Shown: piece by piece, positions 6,471 through 13,149 of the stretch
Position numbering within the stretch: the first letter of the stretch is position 1
Layout of the letters: every line of letters starts with the position of its first letter
Source: a virus
IMG/VR virus record: IMGVR_UViG_3300019889_000003
Span: 1-46,186 of that record
Length of the DNA: 46,186 nt
Direction: 5' to 3' (one strand)
The notes under the pieces: generated by a model
Told to the model about the DNA's origin: nothing
Database searches by the model: none
The model's input: the letters and a program-made list of their open reading frames with translations, nothing else
Program-made: the position numbers and the translations under genes

Positions 6471-6860
6471 ATGGCTAAACAATTTGTAAAAGAAGAACCA
6501 TGGGAACCTATTTCAGAATGGGGCAGGGAATTCAAGTCCTACCTTGAAACCCAAAACATCTTCCTGGTCGTAAAGAACGAGAGTGAGCCATCGCGTCCTA
6601 CTCGCCCACGAAAGCCGCAGCAGAGAATCATCAAACCCGGCGTTATCGTAAAGCACTGCGCATGCGGTAAGGCCCTAGGCTTCCAGAATCAAAGTGGCAT
6701 CTGCCGGTCATGCCGATTCGCGCCAATTGTGCGAGTCGGGTGCAATCGCGAGGGCTGCATGAAGAAGCTGAATCGCCAGAATGAGTCTGGACTTTGCGGT
6801 AAGCACGGCCACGCTCTGCGCATGAAGAAGTCATACTACCTCCGCAAAAAGGCGGCATAG
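6471..6860 (+). CDS. tandem zinc-ribbon protein, paralogue B
   Basis: 129 aa from ATG 6471, directly after the previous stop and with GGGAGGT upstream. It shares with 5124-5516 the WEPISEWGREF motif, a C..C...QNQSG.C..C module, a C...LNRQNESGLCGKH module and the terminal RKKAA. One zinc module reads CACGKALGFQNQSGICRSC. The paralogues have diverged strongly in the linker. Role unknown; probably nucleic-acid or protein binding. Confidence 0.75.
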   Translation: MAKQFVKEEPWEPISEWGREFKSYLETQNIFLVVKNESEPSRPTRPRKPQQRIIKPGVIVKHCACGKALGFQNQSGICRSCRFAPIVRVGCNREGCMKKLNRQNESGLCGKHGHALRMKKSYYLRKKAA

Positions 6861-6862
6861 CT

Positions 6863-7078
6863 ATGCGATACAGCCGAAAGAGAAAACTGCACGACGATTC
6901 GAAGGCAGTCCATGTGATCGTGAGCGACGAGGCAAAGGAAAAGCTTGATCGTATGGCCGGCCAGGATTCTCTCGGATGGATGGTAGAAGAATTGATTCTC
7001 AGAGAGTGGCGGAGAAGAGAGAAGAGGCTAACACTACATGTTCGAGAAAGCGCTATTAATCGCGAGCATCTCGTGTGA
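6863..7078 (+). CDS. ribbon-helix-helix-like small protein
   Basis: 71 aa from ATG 6863, two bases after the previous stop. A VHVIVSDEAKEKLDRMA...LGWMVEELILREW pattern suggests a ribbon-helix-helix (CopG/Arc-like) DNA-binding fold. Last gene of the early rightward cluster, so a candidate regulator of the switch to late genes. Confidence 0.65.
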   Translation: MRYSRKRKLHDDSKAVHVIVSDEAKEKLDRMAGQDSLGWMVEELILREWRRREKRLTLHVRESAINREHLV

Positions 7079-7188
7079 ACATGTAAATGCACAGAGAGTT
7101 TCCTCCCCGGCTTTGTGCCCGCCTCGTGAAAGACGACTCGCCCGCGACATGGGTGGCTGAACCTAAAAGCCTACCCGTCCCTGGAAAC

Positions 7189-7206
7189 TACCCACTTCGG
7201 TGGGTA
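7189..7206 (+). terminator. UUCG-tetraloop hairpin, possible weak terminator
   Basis: TACCCAC-TTCG-GTGGGTA forms a stable 7-bp stem with a TTCG loop in the 148-bp gap 7079-7226. Only a broken T-run follows (TTCACATTT), so it may be a weak terminator or a structured leader for the gene at 7227. I see nothing else in this gap. Confidence 0.5.
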
Positions 7207-7226
7207 TTCACATTTAAGGACTCTCC

Positions 7227-7664
7227 ATGGCCCGCAACTCCATATCCCGGCATTCCGTGACTCATCTAAACGCCTATTCCTGCCAGGCGCAGAAACTATC
7301 TGATTCGGAATTACCTTTCCGACAGGTGAAGTGGGCCGAAGGATTGAGCAAGGTCAACAAGGGCGAGGCTACATGGGAGTATGCGAAGAACGGTGCCATC
7401 AAAGGAATTCGCTTCATAGAGAAGCAGAGGGTATCCAAGGCTTCTCCGTGCACGCTCAGTAAGCGCGTGATGCAGGCGGTAAGCGGAGAGGGCCTGGCGG
7501 GCATCCACGAGGTCAGCCGCAGCCATGACAGCGAAGAGGATGCGCTGCGAATCAAGTATGAGGTATGGGGGCTTGTAGGCGACACGAAGGCAGTTTGTGT
7601 CCGGCCCCGCATGACTCCCGAAGAGATTCGTCGTGCACAGAAGCTATTGGGTATAGCCGCTTAA
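7227..7664 (+). CDS. hypothetical protein
   Basis: 145 aa from ATG 7227, preceded by AAGGA. Mixed alpha/beta with conserved-looking stretches (LPFRQVKWAEGLSKVNKG) and a C-terminal RMTPEEIRRAQKLLGIAA. No motif recognised. First gene after the hairpin-containing gap. Confidence 0.7.
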   Translation: MARNSISRHSVTHLNAYSCQAQKLSDSELPFRQVKWAEGLSKVNKGEATWEYAKNGAIKGIRFIEKQRVSKASPCTLSKRVMQAVSGEGLAGIHEVSRSHDSEEDALRIKYEVWGLVGDTKAVCVRPRMTPEEIRRAQKLLGIAA

Positions 7665-7751
7665 TTATTAACAACTTACGAGGTGACGCATTCGGTACTG
7701 GTTGCTCCAAAGGCCCAGTAAAACCCACGTCAAACTTTATCGGGAGAGTGT

Positions 7752-8000
7752 ATGTCCAACAATCTTTACAGTGTGGGTCAGGAGTATCAGGTAAAAGTAG
7801 CCCAAGAGCAAAAGAACCAGGCTGACATGCAGTCCGATTGCGTCGGCTATGCTCCGATGGTCAAGCTTGCTGATCAACTTGGCAAACAGGCCCAACATCA
7901 ACACCAGCTCGGATATGATGCAGAACGCGCTTCTGTCATTCTCCAGTCCCACCCCGAATTTGAAGACCTCATCTGGCTGATTCGCTCAGGCCTCATCTAG
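7752..8000 (+). CDS. hypothetical Gln-rich helical protein
   Basis: 82 aa from ATG 7752, with GGGAGAG upstream. Rich in Gln and His in a predicted helix (LADQLGKQAQHQHQLGYDAE). Family not recognised. A gap of 134 bp follows (8001-8134), in which I see no convincing gene. Confidence 0.65.
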   Translation: MSNNLYSVGQEYQVKVAQEQKNQADMQSDCVGYAPMVKLADQLGKQAQHQHQLGYDAERASVILQSHPEFEDLIWLIRSGLI

Positions 8001-8134
8001 TTTGAAATGCTGTGGTGGATAGTCCGGCACCACATGGTTCACTACTCCCTTGCTAGAGGTCGAGACCGGGCGCGCCCTTGAGTCATGCAGTAGCGGTACA
8101 GGTAGAAGGGAGGCGATCCCATCTAGGAGGAGTT

Positions 8135-8383
8135 GTGGAGACACTAAAGAACGAGCTGGCGCGCAACTCTACGGGCTATTTCCTTGTGATTATCGGCCTT
8201 ATCGCTATGGGCTATGCGCACCACGTAGGCAGCTTCGACAAGATGATTGAGACCGGCGCCGGACTGGTTGGAGCGGCTTTACTTGCCTTCCAGTCTAAGC
8301 ATGCCCCTGAAGGAAATACGACTACGACACAGATTACAGTGCCGCCCCCGGCGGTGGCCGTCCCTTTGGACGAGAAGAAATAA
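8135..8383 (+). CDS. small membrane protein, holin-like
   Basis: 82 aa from GTG 8135, chosen because AGGAGG lies five bases upstream; an in-frame ATG at 8078 has no such site. There is a hydrophobic segment (YFLVIIGLIAMGYA) and a second weak one (GAGLVGAALLAF), then a Pro-rich tail. Size, topology and the cluster of membrane genes suggest a holin, but holins share little sequence and this is inference. Confidence 0.6.
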   Translation: METLKNELARNSTGYFLVIIGLIAMGYAHHVGSFDKMIETGAGLVGAALLAFQSKHAPEGNTTTTQITVPPPAVAVPLDEKK

Positions 8384-8394
8384 AGGAGCCAAAC

Positions 8395-8754
8395 ATGGCA
8401 AGCTTTGCATCGATTTTGTCTGATATCGGCAACGGTCTTAAAAAGTTCTTTACGGGCGCCCTTCATGTTGCGGAAGCGGCAGAGCCATTGATTGCAGTCT
8501 TCTTCCCTGGCATCTCCCCCCTGTTCAACAGCGTTGTGACTGAAGTTGGTAGGGCTGAGGCTTTGGCTGCAGCTGCCGGCGCACAGCAGGGAACCGGAAC
8601 ACAGAAGCTCGCTTTGGTACTCGCATCAGTTGAGGACTCGTTCAACAAGTACGCTGCGGCTAATGGCATGGTTGCACCTAATGCCGCGCAGATCGAAGCG
8701 GCCGTAAATGCTGCTGTGGCCTTCCTGAATGCTATCCCGGCAGTAAAGGCATAA
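8395..8754 (+). CDS. hypothetical Ala-rich protein, possible membrane-active protein
   Basis: 119 aa from ATG 8395, with AAGGAG upstream. The N-terminal half is amphipathic and hydrophobic (LKKFFTGALHVAEAAEPLIAVFFPGISPLF); the rest is Ala-rich and helical. Similar small proteins occur near lysis genes of soil phages in my memory, without known function. Confidence 0.65.
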   Translation: MASFASILSDIGNGLKKFFTGALHVAEAAEPLIAVFFPGISPLFNSVVTEVGRAEALAAAAGAQQGTGTQKLALVLASVEDSFNKYAAANGMVAPNAAQIEAAVNAAVAFLNAIPAVKA

Positions 8755-8758
8755 CAGC

Positions 8759-9007
8759 GTGAACTGGGCACTTATAGCGGCGCTATTCAGTCTGTTCGGC
8801 ATGATAGCCACGATCGTTGGCGTCGCTTACACCTCAGGCCAGGTTACACAGAAGGTTCATGAGCATGGAGAGCGATTTCGGATAGTGGATGAGCGCCTCG
8901 AAGACCACGCGGAAAAGATCGGCATGCAGGATGTGAAGATTGGACGCCTGGAAGAGTGGAAGTCTGGCCTGAACACTGGGGCGAGATTGAGCAAAGAAGC
9001 GCAATGA
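8759..9007 (+). CDS. membrane-anchored coiled-coil protein (XhlA- or spanin-like)
   Basis: 82 aa from GTG 8759. One N-terminal transmembrane helix (LIAALFSLFGMIATIVGVAY) is followed by a charged coiled coil (VDERLEDHAEKIGMQDVKIGRLEEW). This plan resembles haemolysin XhlA-type or inner-membrane spanin subunits. It follows the holin-like genes and is coupled to the next gene by ATGA. Confidence 0.6.
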   Translation: MNWALIAALFSLFGMIATIVGVAYTSGQVTQKVHEHGERFRIVDERLEDHAEKIGMQDVKIGRLEEWKSGLNTGARLSKEAQ

Positions 9008-9204
9008 CTCCCGGCGAAATAGCCGAGCTTTACGTGGGACATGAAATCCTGAAGAGTGCTTACGAATACCTCGAACACGTAAGAGGCTGCAAGGCGCAGA
9101 GATTAGCAAATGTCGACGCCCTAATTATCATTCTCGATTCTCGGGTGTTGATTCAGGAAGAGTTGATGGATTACATGTTCAGGGAGGGCTCGTATGCTCA
9201 TTGA
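9004..9204 (+). CDS. hypothetical helical protein
   Basis: 66 aa from ATG 9004 (ATGA overlap). Predicted all-helical (MTPGEIAELYVGHEILKSAYEYLEHVRG). No family recognised. Confidence 0.6.
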   Translation: MTPGEIAELYVGHEILKSAYEYLEHVRGCKAQRLANVDALIIILDSRVLIQEELMDYMFREGSYAH

Positions 9205-9328
9205 TCCGAATGACTTCGCGCTGGCTGTAATCGTCGTATTCGCCCTTGGCATTATCGCCGGTGCTTTCTGGTCCCCATTGTCGGATAGGCAGAGGCGTGA
9301 CAACCGCGGGCGGTTCGTGAAGCGATGA
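9194..9328 (+). CDS. single-span membrane microprotein
   Basis: 44 aa from ATG 9194, with GGGAGGG upstream. A transmembrane helix (FALAVIVVFALGIIAGAFW) is followed by a strongly basic tail (RQRRDNRGRFVKR), so an N-out, C-in small membrane protein. It overlaps both neighbours by a few bases and belongs with the holin-like cluster. Confidence 0.6.
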   Translation: MLIDPNDFALAVIVVFALGIIAGAFWSPLSDRQRRDNRGRFVKR

Positions 9329-9495
9329 ACTGGCTTGCAGAGTACAAGTGCTCCTGCGGCTTCCACGAGGACGATAGACCAGATTTTCCTGATACAAACA
9401 ACTTCAACCAGCCCTGTCCGCGATGTGGCAAGACTCTTGAATGGGTTCGATCAGTAAGTGAGCCCGTAGAAGTTGAATACACGAGAGTCAATTGA
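9325..9495 (+). CDS. small zinc-ribbon protein
   Basis: 56 aa from ATG 9325 (ATGA overlap). YKCSCGFHEDD and CPRCGK form a zinc-ribbon pair of the kind found in rubredoxin-like microproteins. Function unknown. Confidence 0.6.
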   Translation: MNWLAEYKCSCGFHEDDRPDFPDTNNFNQPCPRCGKTLEWVRSVSEPVEVEYTRVN

Positions 9496-9680
9496 AACCC
9501 CGCATAGCTTGCTTCGGGCATGGCTGGTCATTACAGACTGCACATGGAACCACATATTGCGGCAGCTTTCAGGAATGCATCGCCTTGCTGGACGAGATAG
9601 TAATTCCTTTGATTGCGCGGGCAGTTTATGAATCATGCGTGATGAACAGATTGGGACTTCAGGAGACAGGGAGAGCTTAG
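9492..9680 (+). CDS. hypothetical small protein
   Basis: 62 aa from TTG 9492 (TTGA overlap with the previous stop). Begins LKPRIACFGHGWSLQTAHG. The last codons run straight into the GTG of the small terminase gene. Family not recognised. Confidence 0.55.
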   Translation: MKPRIACFGHGWSLQTAHGTTYCGSFQECIALLDEIVIPLIARAVYESCVMNRLGLQETGRA

Positions 9681-10124
9681 GTGGCAGCCAAGAAGGGAAG
9701 ACCCAGTTCATATAACGATGAGCTAGCCGAGAAGATCTGTGCTGGCATCATGGCCGGTTATGGACTGAAAAAAATCTGCTCCGCTGAAGGCTTCCCGCAC
9801 ATCGCTACTGTTTTCAATTGGTTGACTAAACCGGATCATCCTTTTTACGACAGATACGTACGCGCCCGCGAGGTTCAAGCCGAGTTTATGGCCGATGAGC
9901 TTATCGAGTTGGCCGATGACGAGAGTAAAGACGTATCCGGCGAGCTTCAAATGCCGAACAGTGTTGCGGTGCAGCGTTCAAGGTTGAAGGTGGACACGCG
10001 CAAGTGGGTAGCTTCTAAACTTCTTCCTAAGCGGTACGGCGACAAGGTGCAGGCAGAGGTAAGCGGCAAGGATGGTGGCCCGGTGCAGTTTGTGATTTCA
10101 AGGGTTGGAACAAAGCAAGGTTAG
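9681..10124 (+). CDS. terS: terminase small subunit
   Basis: 147 aa from GTG 9681. The N-terminal helix-turn-helix part (GRPSSYNDELAEKICAGIMA, LKKICSAEG, ATVFNWL) and the later QRSRLKVDTRKWVASKLLPK pattern match small terminase subunits of this type. It should recognise the packaging site and load the large subunit. The large-subunit gene follows after a structured 111-bp gap. Confidence 0.85.
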   Translation: MAAKKGRPSSYNDELAEKICAGIMAGYGLKKICSAEGFPHIATVFNWLTKPDHPFYDRYVRAREVQAEFMADELIELADDESKDVSGELQMPNSVAVQRSRLKVDTRKWVASKLLPKRYGDKVQAEVSGKDGGPVQFVISRVGTKQG

Positions 10125-10235
10125 TCACGGAAGGGGAATATCCGTGGCGGTCGGATGGTGGGACTGAATCGAGAGGTTTGGGACGTACACGGTAGCGTCC
10201 GTGACGCCATCTGATTCCCCCAATAGGAACTAAGC
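10125..10235 (+). other. structured gap between terS and terL
   Basis: No gene fits here. GTCACGGA (10124-10131) pairs with TCCGTGAC (10198-10205), and GGACG (10181-10185) pairs with CGTCC (10196-10200). GGGGAAT near 10133 can also pair with ATTCCCC at 10214-10220, competing with the first stem. It could be a leader for terL or part of a pac/cos region. This is inference. Confidence 0.45.
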
Positions 10236-11870
10236 ATGCATAATATAAGTCTTCAGCCCAAACAAGACGATCTGCTTGACCTGATAGAGAACCATCGCGC
10301 AGTAATCATTGGCATTGGTGGTGGTCGAGGGGCAGCAAAGTCTGGTGGCGCTGACCGCGTAATGCTGGCTCTCATGATGCAGCAGCCCGGAATGGTTGGC
10401 TGCATTGTCATGCGGAACTACGATCAGGTACGCAAGTATCATGTTGAACCATTACTGAGAGACTTTCCGGTACTCGAGGAGTTCTATAGGAAGTCAGATT
10501 CAAAGCTTAGGTTGCCGGTTGGTGATGTCTATTCTGAGTGCGACTTCAGTTATGCGGAGTCGCTTGAGGATGTAAAGAGACGGTTTCGATCGGCGAACTA
10601 TCGCTACATCATCGTTGATCAGGCTGAACAGTTTACCTGGGATGAAATCAGCGAAATCGGCCTTGCTAACAGGTCTAGAGGAAACATCAAGCCAAAGCTC
10701 ATCCTGCTCTTCAACATGGGCGGGATCGGCATTCAGGATCTGCGTAATAGGTTTGGCCCGGAGAAGAAGTTCAATGAGAACGAAGACCCGAAAGACTATG
10801 TATTTCTCCACGTATTCCCTTGGGACAATGTTGAGTGGTCGCGAGCTGAGCTCCAGTCTGAGGGCTGTGGTGAGGCAGATTATTACGGCTGGACCGATTC
10901 ACAGCGATTCGACTACTTCACGACTCGGAGCCAGTATGGGCGGAAACTCAATTCGCTCGACGATGCAACACGCACTAGAGATCTATTGGGAGACTGGAAC
11001 AGCCTAGAAGGCGCTTACTTCGGCCGCGTGTTTGATTACAAGGCCACAATGAAGTCGGCTGAAGTCGCTGAGGGCGTTATACGGCCTTGGGATGCACGCT
11101 GGCTATCTACAGACTGGGGCAAGACTCACTTCTGCTCTACACATTGGCATGGCAAGACGCTGATGACGCCTAGAGAGATCAAAGAGAAGATTGGCTGGGA
11201 TGTTCCGCGGGCCTTACATGTGGTCAGCACTTATCGCCGCATGATTGTGAACGAGCAGACATCTACGCAGGTAGGAAGAGCCCTAGTCGATAAGACGCCA
11301 ATCAGAGAACGAGAGCAGTTGAAACGCTACTTCTTCTCCCCTGAGCAGTTCGGGGAACGGGACTCAGAGAACACGGTACCTATCCTAATAGCCGCTGAGC
11401 TTAGGCCTTACGGAATGCCCGGGCCAGAGGTTGCAGACAACAGCCGTAAGCCTGGCTGGCAGTTGATGTATACGCTGCTGAACAATACAAGGATATGGGC
11501 AACACCTGCTGACCAAAGAACGGCAGAGATGGAAGCAGAGGCCGGCGATACTGTGTGGATCATCTCTTCTGAGTGCCCAGAGGCCCTAGAGGCGATCCCA
11601 GTGCTGATGCGTAACGTCAAGGATCTGGACGACGTCATCAAGACCGATAAGGGCATGGCTATACTGGCAATGGACGTTGCCGATGATCTTCGGTACGGCC
11701 TGCAGAGCATGCTGGGATCTGGCCGCAAGCCTGACGGCGTTGTACATGCAGAGAAGCAGATGGCGCGCATCCAGAGCAACGATTACCAGTCTGCGTACAT
11801 GGCTGAGATTAGCTACAGGGCGCAGCAGTCAAAGGTTGAGTTTCAGGTGAGCGGACGGAGGAGACGGTGA
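10236..11870 (+). CDS. terL: terminase large subunit
   Basis: 544 aa. The N-terminal packaging ATPase has a Walker A motif GGGRGAAKS (residues 28-36) and a Walker B IIVDQAEQ (125-132). The C-terminal RNase H-like nuclease has STDWG (Asp 293) and a final acidic patch in AMDVADDLRYGL near residue 500. It cuts the concatemer and drives DNA into the prohead through the portal. Walker B has Gln right after Asp where many terminases have Glu; Glu 131 may serve as the catalytic acid. Confidence 0.92.
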   Translation: MHNISLQPKQDDLLDLIENHRAVIIGIGGGRGAAKSGGADRVMLALMMQQPGMVGCIVMRNYDQVRKYHVEPLLRDFPVLEEFYRKSDSKLRLPVGDVYSECDFSYAESLEDVKRRFRSANYRYIIVDQAEQFTWDEISEIGLANRSRGNIKPKLILLFNMGGIGIQDLRNRFGPEKKFNENEDPKDYVFLHVFPWDNVEWSRAELQSEGCGEADYYGWTDSQRFDYFTTRSQYGRKLNSLDDATRTRDLLGDWNSLEGAYFGRVFDYKATMKSAEVAEGVIRPWDARWLSTDWGKTHFCSTHWHGKTLMTPREIKEKIGWDVPRALHVVSTYRRMIVNEQTSTQVGRALVDKTPIREREQLKRYFFSPEQFGERDSENTVPILIAAELRPYGMPGPEVADNSRKPGWQLMYTLLNNTRIWATPADQRTAEMEAEAGDTVWIISSECPEALEAIPVLMRNVKDLDDVIKTDKGMAILAMDVADDLRYGLQSMLGSGRKPDGVVHAEKQMARIQSNDYQSAYMAEISYRAQQSKVEFQVSGRRRR

Positions 11871-12214
11871 ACGAAGCTAATGCATTCTGGTTTGTGACCG
11901 GCTCATTCTCTGGGCTGTCCCTAGGTGCCGTGTGCGCATTCTTGATTCTGTACGGCCGTAAAAAGCTTGAGAAGTTGGAAGCCGCAGATGTTGCTGAGCG
12001 CACACCTATCAACCAGATCAATACTCGCGGCTATGCCGAGGCACTAATAGAGGCCAGAGCAGTAGACCAGCCAGACGGCGTTGCGCCTATCGCTGAAGAC
12101 TTCGCAGTAACCGGCAAGCCCCTCAAGCCTTCATGGCGTATTCGTAAGCGTGAACTTGAGGCTGCATCCCGCACCAAGCGTAAGCAGCTGGAATCCTTCA
12201 GGGGGATTGACTAG
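11867..12214 (+). CDS. hypothetical membrane-anchored protein
   Basis: 115 aa from GTG 11867 (GTGA overlap). One N-terminal transmembrane segment (VTGSFSGLSLGAVCAFLILYG) is followed by a soluble basic C-terminus (RIRKRELEAASRTKRKQL). A membrane protein between terminase and portal is unusual. Function unknown. Confidence 0.65.
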   Translation: MNEANAFWFVTGSFSGLSLGAVCAFLILYGRKKLEKLEAADVAERTPINQINTRGYAEALIEARAVDQPDGVAPIAEDFAVTGKPLKPSWRIRKRELEAASRTKRKQLESFRGID

Positions 12215-12501
12215 TGGATAGACGCTCATTTTTTAGGGGCCTGTTCGGTGCGGTTGCCGTCGCTTCCACTAACCCCGTCTCTTTCTTCGCTCCCATCGGT
12301 GGATGGTCTTCAGATGTTCTGATAAATCCATGTACGGGTCCGATATCGCAAGCCTCGATGATCGCACTCCAATTGGAGAAGGTACGCAGGGACTTACCGA
12401 GACTCTTTCTGCATGATGAAATGTTCTGGAAGTTGTACAGGACGAGCCCAACAGTTATTCAACCTCGCACGGTGCGAGTCCCTTTCGGGATAGGAGTGTA
12501 A
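12214..12501 (+). CDS. Tat-like leader fused to a capsid N-arm-like segment
   Basis: 95 aa from GTG 12214. Residues 1-18 (MDRRSFFRGLFGAVAVAS) look like a twin-arginine signal. Residues 49-95 resemble residues 9-57 of the major capsid protein: ALQLEKVRRDLPRLFLHDE here against GLQKEKVLSNLPKLFLMGE there, followed in both by an RxVRVP/RSLRIP strand. It therefore looks like a second, truncated copy of the capsid N-terminal arm with a different leader. It might be a capsid-assembly decoy, a minor head protein or a remnant. Confidence 0.65.
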   Translation: MDRRSFFRGLFGAVAVASTNPVSFFAPIGGWSSDVLINPCTGPISQASMIALQLEKVRRDLPRLFLHDEMFWKLYRTSPTVIQPRTVRVPFGIGV

Positions 12502-12761
12502 TGGCCAAACTATTCGCGGCAAAACGCAACGCGCTCCCGACAAAAGACTTCGCCCTTCCCGGCAAGCGAGCGTTTCCGATTAACGACAAGGCTCACGCTG
12601 TTCAGGCCCTGCGCATGAAGGGACACGCCTCGCCATCTGAGCAGGGCGAGATTGAGTCCAAGGTTGCGGCCAAGTTCCCGGGCGTTGGTGGTCTGATGAA
12701 GCAGAAGAGCGTCAAGGCTAACCCAGCTAAAGGCCTCGCTGCAAGGTTGACCGGAAAGTGA
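12501..12761 (+). CDS. small basic protein, DUF6582-like
   Basis: 86 aa from ATG 12501 (TAATG overlap). The pattern LPTKDFALPGKRAFPINDKAHAVQALR...EIESKVAAKFPGV resembles the short basic domain I know as DUF6582, often found at ends of phage structural proteins. Here it stands alone before the portal gene. Function unknown. Confidence 0.65.
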   Translation: MAKLFAAKRNALPTKDFALPGKRAFPINDKAHAVQALRMKGHASPSEQGEIESKVAAKFPGVGGLMKQKSVKANPAKGLAARLTGK

Positions 12762-12991
12762 ACATTCTCGATTCCTCTCTAATCCTGAGCTGCGTGCAGG
12801 CAGTTAGCGGGAAGAATGTGGCCGTCTCCAATGCTGGCAGTTTTACCGAGGGCATGCGCGTGAAGGTCATGCGCAACTTGAACCGCGAGATTGGCGATAC
12901 TGAGGTAGTCAAGGTGAAGAGTAAAGAGCTTCGCCTGTGGCCTTGGGTAGATGTGAAGCCGGGAGATCTGCTGATGGTGATGGACAAATGA
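12758..12991 (+). CDS. hypothetical beta-rich small protein
   Basis: 77 aa from GTG 12758 (GTGA overlap). Predicted mostly beta (NVAVSNAGSFTEGMRVKVM...WVDVKPGDLLMVMDK). Family not recognised; position suggests a minor head component. Confidence 0.6.
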   Translation: MNILDSSLILSCVQAVSGKNVAVSNAGSFTEGMRVKVMRNLNREIGDTEVVKVKSKELRLWPWVDVKPGDLLMVMDK

Positions 12992-13149
12992 ACATCAACG
13001 ATCTTTACGAGAAGAACGGACAGACCGTGTTTTCTAGATATATCGCAGGAGAACCAGTGCGTGAACTCGTTAGATATCGCTGGGATGGGGAAAGATTCGT
13101 ACCGGAAGTGATTGACGAGAAAAGGGCAGAAATTAAGAGGGATAAGTGA
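12988..13149 (+). CDS. hypothetical small protein
   Basis: 53 aa from ATG 12988 (ATGA overlap). A longer in-frame start at 12937 lies inside the previous gene. Contains RYIAGEPVRELVRYRWDGE. Overlaps the portal start by four bases. Confidence 0.55.
   Translation: MNINDLYEKNGQTVFSRYIAGEPVRELVRYRWDGERFVPEVIDEKRAEIKRDK

Noticed and set aside
8007-8081. 24-codon ORF in the gap before the holin-like gene
   Set aside because: No ribosome-binding site, no coupling to neighbours and unlikely composition.
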